Shown here: one piece after another, positions 49,975 through 58,016 of the stretch
How the letters are laid out: the number at the start of each line of letters is the position of its first letter
How positions within the stretch are numbered: position 1 is the first letter of the stretch
Source: Pseudomonadota bacterium
GTDB lineage: Bacteria; Pseudomonadota; Gammaproteobacteria; QQUJ01
Assembly: GCA_008501635.1 (NCBI GenBank)
Contig: QQUJ01000018.1
Location: 152,001-216,000 of the forward strand
Direction: 5' to 3'
Length of the DNA: 64,000 nucleotides
Position numbers and translations under genes: made by a program
Notes under the pieces: generated by a model
Seen by the model: only the letters and a program-made list of their open reading frames with translations
Database searches by the model: none
What the model was told of the DNA's origin: nothing

Positions 49975-50208
49975 CGCTTCGGGCCGGTCTCCGGGCTCGC
50001 GAGTCAAGGCCGATCGCCTATGGGTGGACCGCCTTCCCATGCAGTGCTCTGCACAGTGGCCGGTTGATCCACCACAACTCGCCTACCGTTGCGGGGGCAG
50101 CGCCGGAATTATGAAAAATGGGGTCGGTGAAAACTCGACTTCGACACAATTCTTCATGCACCGGCTTCCCGTTTCACCCTTCGGAGGGAAGTCCCAAGGG
50201 CACCTGAA
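49975..50208 (-). ncRNA. Cobalamin (AdoCbl) riboswitch in the btuB leader
   Basis: Read on the minus strand, the leader shows the family's conserved pieces in order: GGTGCC, GGGAAGCCGGTG, the core GCTGCCCCCGCAACGGTA, a CACTG element, GGGAAGGC and the final GAGCCCGGAGACCGGCC B12-box segment. It ends about 120 bases before btuB. Binding of cobalamin should reduce btuB expression. Ends are approximate. Confidence 0.94.
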
Positions 50209-50244
50209 GCGGTGGAGCAACTGTAGGGATTTGACGCGGCGATG

Positions 50245-51012
50245 TCAACGCGGCAACCAGATATCTCGCCCTTCGTGGTGAAGTTTCGCGATGGGATGTT
50301 GGTAGAGCGTTTCGAGCGTGGTGACGTCGATTGTCTGCGCAGCAGGGCCCGCGACGGTTGTTCCTCCGCCGAGCAGCAGGAGCAGATGATCGCAAAAGCG
50401 CGTTGCGAGGTTGATGTCATGTAAGATCACCAGGAGTGCTTTACCGCTTTCGGTGGCCAGCTTTTTGAGGTGACTGAGCACTTGGATCTGGTGATGCAGA
50501 TCCAGGTGGTTGGTGGGCTCGTCGAGTAGCAGGATGTCCGGGTCCTGGGTGAGCAGAGTCGCCAACGCCAGTCGGCGCCGTTCGCCACCGGAGAGGGTCG
50601 AGACCAGCCGTGTCGCCAGATCGTCGATTCCCATCAGATGCAGTGACTGTATGGCGCGTCCGACATCTTTATCGTCTTCCCATGCCCAGCGGCCGAGGTA
50701 AGGGTGACGACCGATCAAAGCCGTTTCCAGCGCCGTGGCGGGGAAGGCGTCGGCCTCCTCCTGAAACAGTACGCCTAGCTGTTGGGCCACTTTGCGCCGC
50801 GGCAACTCGCTTAGGGCCCGATTCCCCAGGATCACCTTACCGGCCAGCGGTGCGCGCAGTCCGGCCAGTGTGTGAAGCAGGGTCGTTTTACCGGCCCCGT
50901 TGCGACCCAGTAGCCCCCAGCATTGACCGGGGGCTACTTCGAGGTCGAGATCGGCACAGATCGCGACGTTACCGATTTTGACGGAGAGTTTCTGGGTTGC
51001 CAGTGTTGCCAT
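50245..51012 (-). CDS. btuD: Cobalamin ABC transporter ATPase BtuD
   Basis: 255 residues. Walker A GRNGAGKTT, signature LSGGERRRLALA, Walker B DILLLDEPTNHLD and switch His in LVILHDINLA. FecE/BtuD subfamily. Follows btuC with 3 bases between. Siderophore import cannot be excluded from the ATPase alone, but the setting favours B12. Confidence 0.9.
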   Translation of the reverse strand: MATLATQKLSVKIGNVAICADLDLEVAPGQCWGLLGRNGAGKTTLLHTLAGLRAPLAGKVILGNRALSELPRRKVAQQLGVLFQEEADAFPATALETALIGRHPYLGRWAWEDDKDVGRAIQSLHLMGIDDLATRLVSTLSGGERRRLALATLLTQDPDILLLDEPTNHLDLHHQIQVLSHLKKLATESGKALLVILHDINLATRFCDHLLLLLGGGTTVAGPAAQTIDVTTLETLYQHPIAKLHHEGRDIWLPR

Positions 51013-51015
51013 CGT

Positions 51016-52011
51016 TCAGCGTATCGTGGCCAGTAATCGTTCCGAGCCCCGATTGAGCAGGAACAGAAACAGCGGTACCCCGAGCAATGCGGTGATCACC
51101 CCCACGGGCAGCTGCGCCGGGGCGATGACCGTGCGGGCGCCGGTGTCGGCGACGATCAGCAACGTCCCGCCCAAGAGCACGCTTGCGGGTAGTAACACGC
51201 GGTGATCATGCGCGCCCACCAAGCGCAGCATATGGGGAACCACCAGCCCGACAAAACCGACGCTGCCTGCCAGCGTGACTGCCGCAGCAGTGAGCAGCGA
51301 GGCAAGGAAAAAGACCTGGTAGCGCAGCCTGCCCACCGCGATGCCCAGCGACCCGGCCAGCATTTCACCGCGGGCGAGTACATTGAGATCGCGCGCCAGA
51401 GGCAGGCTCGCCGCGAGCCCCAGTGCCAACACGCCGAGTCCTAGCCAGGGCGAGTGGGCGTAACCGAGATCGCCCATCAGCCAAAAGAGCATGCCGCGCA
51501 GTGCCCCTTGAGGGGAAATGGCGAGCAGCAGGCTGATCAGCGCCCCCCAGCCGGCGGCGACCACCACGCCGGTCAACAACAGTCGGGTTGGCGTCCACCC
51601 ACCGCGACCATGGGCCAGTCCGAATACCAGCAACAGCGAAAGCAGCGCCCCGGCGAAGGCCGCGATCGGCAGCCAGAAACCCGCTAACCCCAACATCATT
51701 ACTACCAGCGCTGCCGCCGATGCTCCCCCCGAGACCCCCAGGATGTAAGGATCGGCAAGAGGATTGCGCAGCAGCACCTGCATCAATGCGCCGCCCAGGG
51801 CCAGCAAGCCCCCGGTGGCGAAGGCGCTGAGGGCCCGGGGTAAGCGAATTTCCCACACCACCGTTTGATGCAGCGATTCCCCTTGACGGGCGATGATCGC
51901 CCACAACTCCTGAGCCTTCAGTTCCACACTGCCGCTGGCCAGCGCCAGCAGCAGGCTGGCGATGACGGTTAGACTCAAAACAGCCAGAAGCCAGCCGGCG
52001 TTACGCATCAT
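51016..52011 (-). CDS. btuC: Cobalamin ABC transporter permease BtuC
   Basis: 331 residues from the ATG at 52,011 (a second ATG at 52,008). FecCD family with about ten helices; conserved LRLPRALSAFATGGLLALGGALMQ (here IRLPRAL) and GFVGLVVPHMLRLVGAHDHRVLLPAS. Overlaps the upstream HAD gene stop, so it is probably translated from the same mRNA. Confidence 0.9.
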   Translation of the reverse strand: MMRNAGWLLAVLSLTVIASLLLALASGSVELKAQELWAIIARQGESLHQTVVWEIRLPRALSAFATGGLLALGGALMQVLLRNPLADPYILGVSGGASAAALVVMMLGLAGFWLPIAAFAGALLSLLLVFGLAHGRGGWTPTRLLLTGVVVAAGWGALISLLLAISPQGALRGMLFWLMGDLGYAHSPWLGLGVLALGLAASLPLARDLNVLARGEMLAGSLGIAVGRLRYQVFFLASLLTAAAVTLAGSVGFVGLVVPHMLRLVGAHDHRVLLPASVLLGGTLLIVADTGARTVIAPAQLPVGVITALLGVPLFLFLLNRGSERLLATIR

Positions 52012-52688
52012 GCGAGATCGGGTGCCAAGTCGCGATCGCGCAGGGTGACCACCGGCCAATGGTGGTGGCGAGCGTGACGCGTGAGCGGCTCGTCGGGATC
52101 AACGGCCACGGGATGATCGACTAGTTCCAATAGCGGCAAATCGTTGTGCGAATCGCTGTAGAACCAGCTGTCGTCAAGGTCATGGCCGGTTGCGGTGAGC
52201 CATTTCTGAAGCTGCGTGATCTTGCCGTGCTGAAAGCAGGGAGGACCGACCACGTTGCCGGTGTAGCGGCCGTCGATGAGTTCTGGTTCGGTGGCAAGTA
52301 GATGGGGTATTCCTAACAGCTGGGCGATTGGTTCGGTAACAAAGCGGTTGGTGGCGGTGATGATGATCAACGTATCACCGGCGCCGCGGTGGCGTTCGAT
52401 CAGCGCCTGGGCGGCGGGCAGTTGAATGGGGCGGATCATCTGATCGACAAACTCGTTCCGCCAGCGTTCCAGGCACTCGGGTTCGTTCTCCGCCAGCGGG
52501 CGCAGCGAAAAGCGCAGAAACTCGAGTATATCCAGCTTGCCCGCTTGATACTCTTCGTAAAAGCGCAGGTTCTCGCGCTCGTATGCCTCGCCGTCCACGA
52601 TTCCGCGCTCAGCGAGGAACCGCCCCCATAGATAATCGCTGTCGCCGCCGATGAGTGTGTTGTCGAGATCGAAGATTGCCAGTGCCAA
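52008..52688 (-). CDS. HAD-superfamily IB phosphatase (SerB-like)
   Basis: 226 residues. Motif [14 protein letters not shown] at residues 5-17, motif II in [11 protein letters not shown], and motif IV in [12 protein letters not shown]. Subfamily IB (TIGR01490-type) that includes SerB-like enzymes; the substrate is unknown. The same gene lies beside rppH and ptsP in Pseudomonas. Here it also overlaps btuC. Confidence 0.88.
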   Translation of the reverse strand: MALAIFDLDNTLIGGDSDYLWGRFLAERGIVDGEAYERENLRFYEEYQAGKLDILEFLRFSLRPLAENEPECLERWRNEFVDQMIRPIQLPAAQALIERHRGAGDTLIIITATNRFVTEPIAQLLGIPHLLATEPELIDGRYTGNVVGPPCFQHGKITQLQKWLTATGHDLDDSWFYSDSHNDLPLLELVDHPVAVDPDEPLTRHARHHHWPVVTLRDRDLAPDLA

Positions 52689-52804
52689 TGCGGGTGACTC
52701 CTACGGTTTACCAGGTAACTTGGAGGCAACATTGTAACAGCGCCGTTTGCCCAAGACGGGCGGATGTGGAAAAATGTCGATTAACGAATTGCCCGCGGTT
52801 GGCT

Positions 52805-53341
52805 ATGCAACTTATTGATTCAGATGGATATCGACTGAATGTCGGCATTATCCTGTGTAATGGAGAGGGGCGCGTCCTTTGGGCCCGCCGCTCCGGGCAG
52901 GATGCGTGGCAGTTTCCGCAGGGGGGCATCAAGTCGAACGAGACGCCAGAGCAGGCGATGTTCCGCGAGCTTCAGGAAGAGGTGGGCCTGCTGCCCGACC
53001 ATGTCGAGATCATGGGACAAACGCGCCGGTGGCTGCGCTACCGATTGCCGAGCCGGTATATCCGCCGGCACAGCAAACCGGTTTGCATCGGTCAGAAACA
53101 AGTGTGGTTCATGTTGCGTCTGGTTGGCGACGATGAGGCGGTCAAGCTGGATTGCTGCGATCGACCGGAGTTCGACTGCTGGCGTTGGGTGAACTATTGG
53201 CATCCGCTGCGCGAGGTGGTCTCCTTCAAACGCGGTGTCTACCATCGGGCACTCAACGAGTTTGCCCACTTGCTGTTTCCCGAGGGACGGCAACGGCGCT
53301 ACGATCAGCGGGGACCGATACCGCGTCGTGCACGCAGCTGA
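52805..53341 (+). CDS. rppH: RNA pyrophosphohydrolase RppH
   Basis: 178 residues from the ATG at 52,805 ([17 protein letters not shown]); open frame further upstream does not look like RppH. Nudix box [23 protein letters not shown] at about residues 39-61. Removes pyrophosphate from mRNA 5' ends and starts decay. Precedes ptsP as in many gammaproteobacteria. Confidence 0.95.
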   Translation: MQLIDSDGYRLNVGIILCNGEGRVLWARRSGQDAWQFPQGGIKSNETPEQAMFRELQEEVGLLPDHVEIMGQTRRWLRYRLPSRYIRRHSKPVCIGQKQVWFMLRLVGDDEAVKLDCCDRPEFDCWRWVNYWHPLREVVSFKRGVYHRALNEFAHLLFPEGRQRRYDQRGPIPRRARS

Positions 53342-53407
53342 TCCGCTAGCTGGAGCGGTGTAAGCTCTGCTCTTTGGTGTTCGTCAACGCCACCCATAGA
53401 TACGTAT

Positions 53408-55672
53408 ATGCTCGAAGTCCTGCGTAAGATCGTCCAGGAGGTCAACGATGCCCGCGATCTGGGCCAGGTGCTGGATATCATTCTGCGCCGGGTACAGGAG
53501 ACGCTGTCGGTAGACGTCTGTTCGGTCTATCTCTCCAATCACCAAACCCGCCAGAACATGCTCATGGCCACGGTAGGCCTCAATCCCGAGGCGGTCGGCA
53601 AGGTGCGCCTTTCGTTTGACGAAGGTATCGTCGGCCGCGTCACGATGCGCGCCGAACCCATCAATCTCGACGATGCGCCGCAACACCCGAATTACAAATA
53701 CATACCGGAGAGCGGCGAAGATCCCTACCATGCGTTTGTCGGCGTCCCCATCATCCACCAGCGCGACGTCATGGGCGTACTCGTTGTTCAGCAGCGGGCG
53801 CGGCGGCGCTTCGATGACAACGATGTCTCGTTCCTGGTGACGCTGGCGGCTCATATCGCCGGCGCTATCGGCCACGCGGCAGCGAGTGGCCAGCTGCCCA
53901 GCCACTCCGATACGGAACGCCGGGGTGGAGGCTGGTGCGAGGGGCAGTCGGGCGCGCCCGGTGTGGGGGTGGGCTGGGCGGTGGAGATCGTCAGCGCCGC
54001 CGATCTGCGCTCGGTACCGGATCGGACCACCGACAGTCCCGAGGCCGAGGTTGGTCAGTTTTTGCGGGCGTTGTCCGCGGTCCGTGAAGAGATCAAACGC
54101 TTGCGCGTCGGTTTGGGCGAGAAGGCCACCGAGGCACAGGCGCTCTTCGACGCCTATCTCATGCTGTTGAGCGGAGAGGGTATCGAGGACGATACTGTCG
54201 CCCGCATCCGCGCGGGCAGCTGGGCGCCGGGTGCGCTGCGCGCCGTGATCGACGAACACGCCCGGGTCTTTGCCGCCATGGATGATCCCTATCTGCGCGA
54301 ACGCGCAGAGGATATTCGAGATCTGGGTGCGCGAATTCTCCTTCGGTTGCGTTCCCCCATCAGCGAGAAAGCGCGTGACTATCCGGCGCAGACGGTATTG
54401 ATCGGCGGCGAGATTACCGCGGCCCAACTGATCGAGGTTCCCCACGAAAAGCTGGTGGCCGTGGTTTCCGGGCGCGGTTCGACGGCTTCACACATCGCCA
54501 TACTGGCGCGGGCGCTGGGTGTGCCCGCTGTGATGGGTACGGCCGACCTGCCGACGGGCCGCCTGCATGGCGAGGAGATCATCGTCGATGGCTATCTGGG
54601 CCGCGTCTATGTGCGACCCCAGGCTACGCTGCGGCGCGAGTATGTGCGCCTGGCCCGTGAGGAGCAGGAGCTGGTCAGTGATCTGCAGGGCTTGCGCGAT
54701 CAGCCCTCGGTCACCAGTGACGGCGTGCACCTGCCGCTGTTCGTCAACACCAGTCTGCTCTCGGAGATCGAGCCGGCGTTGCGCAGCGGAACCGGGGGGG
54801 TCGGGCTTTACCGTACCGAGATACCCTTTCTGGTCCGCGACCGGTTTCCGGCCGAGGAGGAACAGCTGAAGAGCTATCGGCACATCCTCGAGGTATTTCA
54901 TCCGCGCCCCGTCACGCTGCGCACGCTGGATATTGGCGGCGATAAACCGCTCCCCTACTTCTCCTGGGAGGAGGAAAATCCGTTCCTCGGTTGGCGCGGT
55001 ATCCGCGTCACGCTCGATCATCCGGAGATCTTTCGTGTCCAGCTGCGCGCCATGCTGCGTGCCGATATCGGTCTCGGCAACATGCGCGTGATGTTCCCGA
55101 TGATCAGCACGGTCGAGGAGTTGGAAGAGGCGGTCCACCTGATCGACGAAACGATTGCCGAGCTTCGCGTGGGTGGACTCGACGCCACCCGGCCGCCGAT
55201 CGGCGCCATGATCGAAGTGCCTTCAACGCTCTATATGATCGAGGAGCTTGCCAGGCTGGTCGATTTCTTCTCCGTCGGCACCAACGATCTCACGCAGTAT
55301 CTGCTTGCAGTCGACCGCAATAATCCTCGTGTCGCCAAGATGTTCAAGTCGCTGCATCCGGCAGTGCTGCGCGCGCTTGCGCAATTGATCGACGCCGCGC
55401 ATCGGGCGGGAAAACCGATCTCCGTTTGCGGCGAGATCGCCGGAGACCCGGCCGGTGCCCTGCTGCTGCTGGGGCTGGGAATCGACGGCCTGAGCATGAA
55501 CGTCGCGAGTCTGCCACGCATCAAATGGCTGGTACGCAGCTTCAGTCGCGCGGAGGCCGAGCAGCTCGCGCAACGGGCATTGCGGATGGGCGATGTCGGC
55601 GAAGTGCATCTCCAGCTCAATACCGCCATCGAGATGCGCGGACTGGGCGGGTTGATCAGAGCGGGCAGGTGA
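53408..55672 (+). CDS. ptsP: PTS-Ntr enzyme I (PtsP, EI-Ntr)
   Basis: 754 residues. N-terminal GAF domain (1-165), then PTS enzyme I: the phospho-His in GRGSTASHIAILARALGVPAVMG (about residues 356-378) and the PEP-binding barrel with RTEIPFL, FLGWRGIR and SVGTNDLTQYLLAVDRNN. First phosphotransferase of the nitrogen PTS, feeding NPr and EIIA-Ntr, which are not in this window. Followed by a strong terminator. Confidence 0.95.
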   Translation: MLEVLRKIVQEVNDARDLGQVLDIILRRVQETLSVDVCSVYLSNHQTRQNMLMATVGLNPEAVGKVRLSFDEGIVGRVTMRAEPINLDDAPQHPNYKYIPESGEDPYHAFVGVPIIHQRDVMGVLVVQQRARRRFDDNDVSFLVTLAAHIAGAIGHAAASGQLPSHSDTERRGGGWCEGQSGAPGVGVGWAVEIVSAADLRSVPDRTTDSPEAEVGQFLRALSAVREEIKRLRVGLGEKATEAQALFDAYLMLLSGEGIEDDTVARIRAGSWAPGALRAVIDEHARVFAAMDDPYLRERAEDIRDLGARILLRLRSPISEKARDYPAQTVLIGGEITAAQLIEVPHEKLVAVVSGRGSTASHIAILARALGVPAVMGTADLPTGRLHGEEIIVDGYLGRVYVRPQATLRREYVRLAREEQELVSDLQGLRDQPSVTSDGVHLPLFVNTSLLSEIEPALRSGTGGVGLYRTEIPFLVRDRFPAEEEQLKSYRHILEVFHPRPVTLRTLDIGGDKPLPYFSWEEENPFLGWRGIRVTLDHPEIFRVQLRAMLRADIGLGNMRVMFPMISTVEELEEAVHLIDETIAELRVGGLDATRPPIGAMIEVPSTLYMIEELARLVDFFSVGTNDLTQYLLAVDRNNPRVAKMFKSLHPAVLRALAQLIDAAHRAGKPISVCGEIAGDPAGALLLLGLGIDGLSMNVASLPRIKWLVRSFSRAEAEQLAQRALRMGDVGEVHLQLNTAIEMRGLGGLIRAGR

Positions 55673-55690
55673 ACCCCCTGGCAAGGGACG

Positions 55691-55723
55691 AAAAAAGAGC
55701 CGGCCTCAGGCCGGCTCTTTTTT
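55691..55723. terminator. Bidirectional terminator after ptsP
   Basis: 15-bp perfect inverted repeat with a 3-base TCA loop, A run on the left and T run on the right. Ends ptsP and the convergent outer-membrane gene. Confidence 0.93.
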
Positions 55724-55743
55724 ATCAGATTCCAACCGGCGAA

Positions 55744-56244
55744 TCAGAAACGAAGACTCAAGCCCAGCGAGAACAGATCAACGTCGCCGCCACTGACGTC
55801 GTCGTAGGTTTCCCACTCGGCACGTATAGCCAGCTGGTTGCTGACGCGAACCTCGCCGCCAAAGCCGTAGCTGATGTCGGTGCCGGTATCAGTAAGTCCC
55901 GATGCGCGCACTTCCCAGTTGAAGAAGCCGACCTTGCCGAACAGATCGAAACTCTGGGAGACAGGCAGGTAACCCAATAAATGAACCGACAGGCCATCCT
56001 GTTCCAGGTTGCCGCTGCTGAACTCGCCCAGATCCACAAACGCGAGCTCTACCCCCAGATTGGGGCTGAGCGTATAGCCGCCGAACAGCTTGAAGCCGCT
56101 GTCGGTTTCGTTGAGGATGTCGTCGTCGGATTCGCCCAAAGCGAAGCCGAGGTAGGGACCCTGTTCCGCTGCAACGGCGGGGCCGGTCGCCAGTGCCGTG
56201 AGCAGAGTGCCCAGCAGTACCTTTCGGATGATTTCCATATTCAC
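55744..56244 (-). CDS. Small outer-membrane beta-barrel protein
   Basis: About 166 residues from a GTG at 56,244 (GGAG upstream), or 164 from the ATG two codons later. Signal peptide ends PAVAA|EQ. The mature part has alternating strands (GPYLGFALGES, FKLFGGYTLSPNLGVELAFVDLGEF, SLGLSLRF) and ends in Phe, the outer-membrane assembly signal, suggesting an eight-stranded OmpA/OmpW-size barrel. Role unknown. Confidence 0.8.
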   Translation of the reverse strand: MNMEIIRKVLLGTLLTALATGPAVAAEQGPYLGFALGESDDDILNETDSGFKLFGGYTLSPNLGVELAFVDLGEFSSGNLEQDGLSVHLLGYLPVSQSFDLFGKVGFFNWEVRASGLTDTGTDISYGFGGEVRVSNQLAIRAEWETYDDVSGGDVDLFSLGLSLRF

Positions 56245-56454
56245 GAGTTTTCTCCAAGGCAAGGTGTGCAAGCGATCTTAGACGTCAAAACACTAGCGGT
56301 GTGGAACTTGGTTGGCAATATCCAGGAATGGATTCCGCAACGGTCCAATCCACTCACTCGTAGATCCCGTTCACGAGGACACCTTATTCTGGGTAGCAGG
56401 CACGGCATCAGGAGCGCCCGCGCAGCGAACGGGAGGCTAGGCTGCACGTGTTGG

Positions 56455-56880
56455 TCAGGGGGTCTGGCCGGGTGGTACCCAGGTGTCTGGAGCTCTTTCA
56501 TCGAACTGCGGGAGATCATCCTGGATTTCGTACCACCGCGCCTTGGAACCGACGAAGATATGTGACTCCGGCTTGATGCCGGGATCTCCCTCAACCGTAC
56601 CCAACGTTATCGAGGTTACCTTGCCTTTTACGGTTCCCGCCAATGACGAACCGCATTCACAACAAAAACACCAGCCGGTACCCGTTGCCGTTTCGAACAC
56701 CTTTACAAGCGCTTCCCCTGCGGTCCATTTGAAGTCGTCAGGATTGAAATCAGCATAAGTGGCAAATGCTGCACCATGCTGTCGCCGGCACATGGAGCAA
56801 TGGCAGTGATCTGCGCTTAGCAGCCGCCCGGTGATTTCGTAGCGGACTCTGCCGCACAAACAGCCACCGCTGATCGTCAT
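56455..56880 (-). CDS. GFA-family zinc protein (Gfa/CENP-V fold)
   Basis: 141 residues. Zinc-binding cysteines in GGCLCGRVRYE, CHCSMCRRQHGAAF and CFCCECGSSL are all present. Family named after glutathione-dependent formaldehyde-activating enzyme, but most members have no proven reaction. Encoded alone. The 210 bases between this gene and the outer-membrane barrel hold no gene that I recognise. Confidence 0.87.
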   Translation of the reverse strand: MTISGGCLCGRVRYEITGRLLSADHCHCSMCRRQHGAAFATYADFNPDDFKWTAGEALVKVFETATGTGWCFCCECGSSLAGTVKGKVTSITLGTVEGDPGIKPESHIFVGSKARWYEIQDDLPQFDERAPDTWVPPGQTP

Positions 56881-56925
56881 TTTGGTTACTCCTTTGTGCT
56901 CCCTGCGTCCGGGTTAACGGGTGGG

Positions 56926-57008
56926 TGGTGAAGCGGAACGTCACTTGATAATCCTGGATCAGCGTGAAAATAAATCCGTCCCCTTTTCCATTTTAAATGG
57001 TGAAGCGG
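56926..57008. repeat. 11-bp direct repeat around a short insertion-like segment
   Basis: TGGTGAAGCGG occurs at 56,926-56,936 and again at 56,998-57,008. The 61 bases between contain the first dispersed repeat copy (56,963-56,989) and the palindrome CCATTTTAAATGG (56,988-57,000). The pattern could be a target duplication around a small REP/MITE-like element. Confidence 0.5.
56963..56989 (+). repeat. Dispersed repeat, copy 1 (AAAATAAATCCGTCCCC)
   Basis: 27-bp sequence almost identical (two mismatches) to copy 2 at 57,937-57,963. The AAAATAAATYYGTCCCC core is a sequence I recall near REP-associated tyrosine transposases in proteobacteria; that link is from memory and unverified. The two copies bracket the gene at 57,012-57,731. 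Confidence 0.7.
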
Positions 57009-57011
57009 TTG

Positions 57012-57731
57012 TTATGTGTGTTTAGCACTGTTCCCATCTAGCATCTGAGTGTGTATCTCGCTAATTACAGCGGGGAACATTACGTCAATGCGATGGATCA
57101 TCGACTCAAGAAACGGGACTGTGAAACGTTGCGAGGTGTAGGTAAATTGAAAAGACCTCGGGTCTTCCCGGTGCACAGGAAATCGATCTGGCAGAAAAAT
57201 ATGAAGCTCGTTCCCGACCTGGGATAATCTTCCGACACTTTGGCTTAGAAGCCCACCGAGAGGTTCCGTGTACTCTATGTACTTGCGGAAGTCCATCATG
57301 TATTTTCCCCACGAATCCCATTCGTTCTCAATGAGTTTGTAGGTTACTGATGTCTCCCCCGATTTTCTCAAGTAATTGACGGCACTCGACATGTATTTCT
57401 GGTTTCTTACCTCAGCTATCTCCGAAAGCACCGGGCTATTCGATACCACCGTCCGCCAAAAGAAGTCCAGAAACGACCTCGACGTACGAACAGTGTTTTC
57501 GATCTCAAACCACATCGCCATGAACCTATACAGGTGTCTGACTTCTTTCTTTGTGACCCGGATGCCTGGCTCGAAGCTCTTTGGCATGTCAATCTCCCTG
57601 TGCGATAAATTGCGCAGCGCGCCTATGCCGTAGCGTAGTGTCTCCACATAATGGATGTTCTGCAGTATTTGATCTCGGGAGACAAGGCTATTCTCTATCA
57701 ACGGCAAATGTTTACTAATGACGGTAATCAT
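57012..57731 (-). CDS. Unrecognised protein in the accessory pocket
   Basis: 239 residues, predicted mostly helical, no signal peptide or membrane segment. Aromatic- and charge-rich (RHLYRFMAMWFEIENTVRTSRSFLDFFWRTVV). I recognise no domain. Codon use is visibly more AT-rich than the core genes, which suggests acquisition. It is bracketed by two copies of a 27-bp repeat. Its stop lies in ACATAACAACCGC and a near-complementary ACATTATGTG lies 12 bases before its start, slightly reminiscent of integron cassette ends. Same strand as the SIR2-like gene, 285 bases downstream of it. Confidence 0.65.
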   Translation of the reverse strand: MITVISKHLPLIENSLVSRDQILQNIHYVETLRYGIGALRNLSHREIDMPKSFEPGIRVTKKEVRHLYRFMAMWFEIENTVRTSRSFLDFFWRTVVSNSPVLSEIAEVRNQKYMSSAVNYLRKSGETSVTYKLIENEWDSWGKYMMDFRKYIEYTEPLGGLLSQSVGRLSQVGNELHIFLPDRFPVHREDPRSFQFTYTSQRFTVPFLESMIHRIDVMFPAVISEIHTQMLDGNSAKHT

Positions 57732-57936
57732 TGGCTTTCACATAATGTTCGAGTTAACTTGACGGAGGGTTTGCTGACCGAAAAGGAGGCAGACTAATTT
57801 TCCAAGAAAACGACTTGCCTGTTGTTTCCCCGCTGCACTACGTGGCGTTGATAATTCGATATCACCATGCGCCCCATCCTTGGCATCGCATAAATGCTTG
57901 GTACAGCCTATATCATCGATAGCCTGCCAACTGATT

Positions 57937-57963
57937 CGTGAAAATAAATTCGTCCCCTATTCC
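57937..57963 (+). repeat. Dispersed repeat, copy 2 (AAAATAAATTCGTCCCC)
   Basis: Second copy of the repeat at 56,963-56,989, same orientation. It lies in the 285-base gap between the unknown gene and the SIR2-like gene. The rest of that gap has no convincing gene; a short open stretch on the minus strand lacks a start codon. Confidence 0.7.
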
Positions 57964-58016
57964 TGCGATAAGGGACTCCAAATTACGAGCCAGTAGTGCT
58001 GAGCACAAAGCGGTCA

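Noticed and set aside
57732-57963. A short minus-strand peptide-coding stretch (about 70 codons) in the gap before the unknown gene
   Set aside because: Open but without a start codon, overlaps the dispersed repeat and has no recognisable family.
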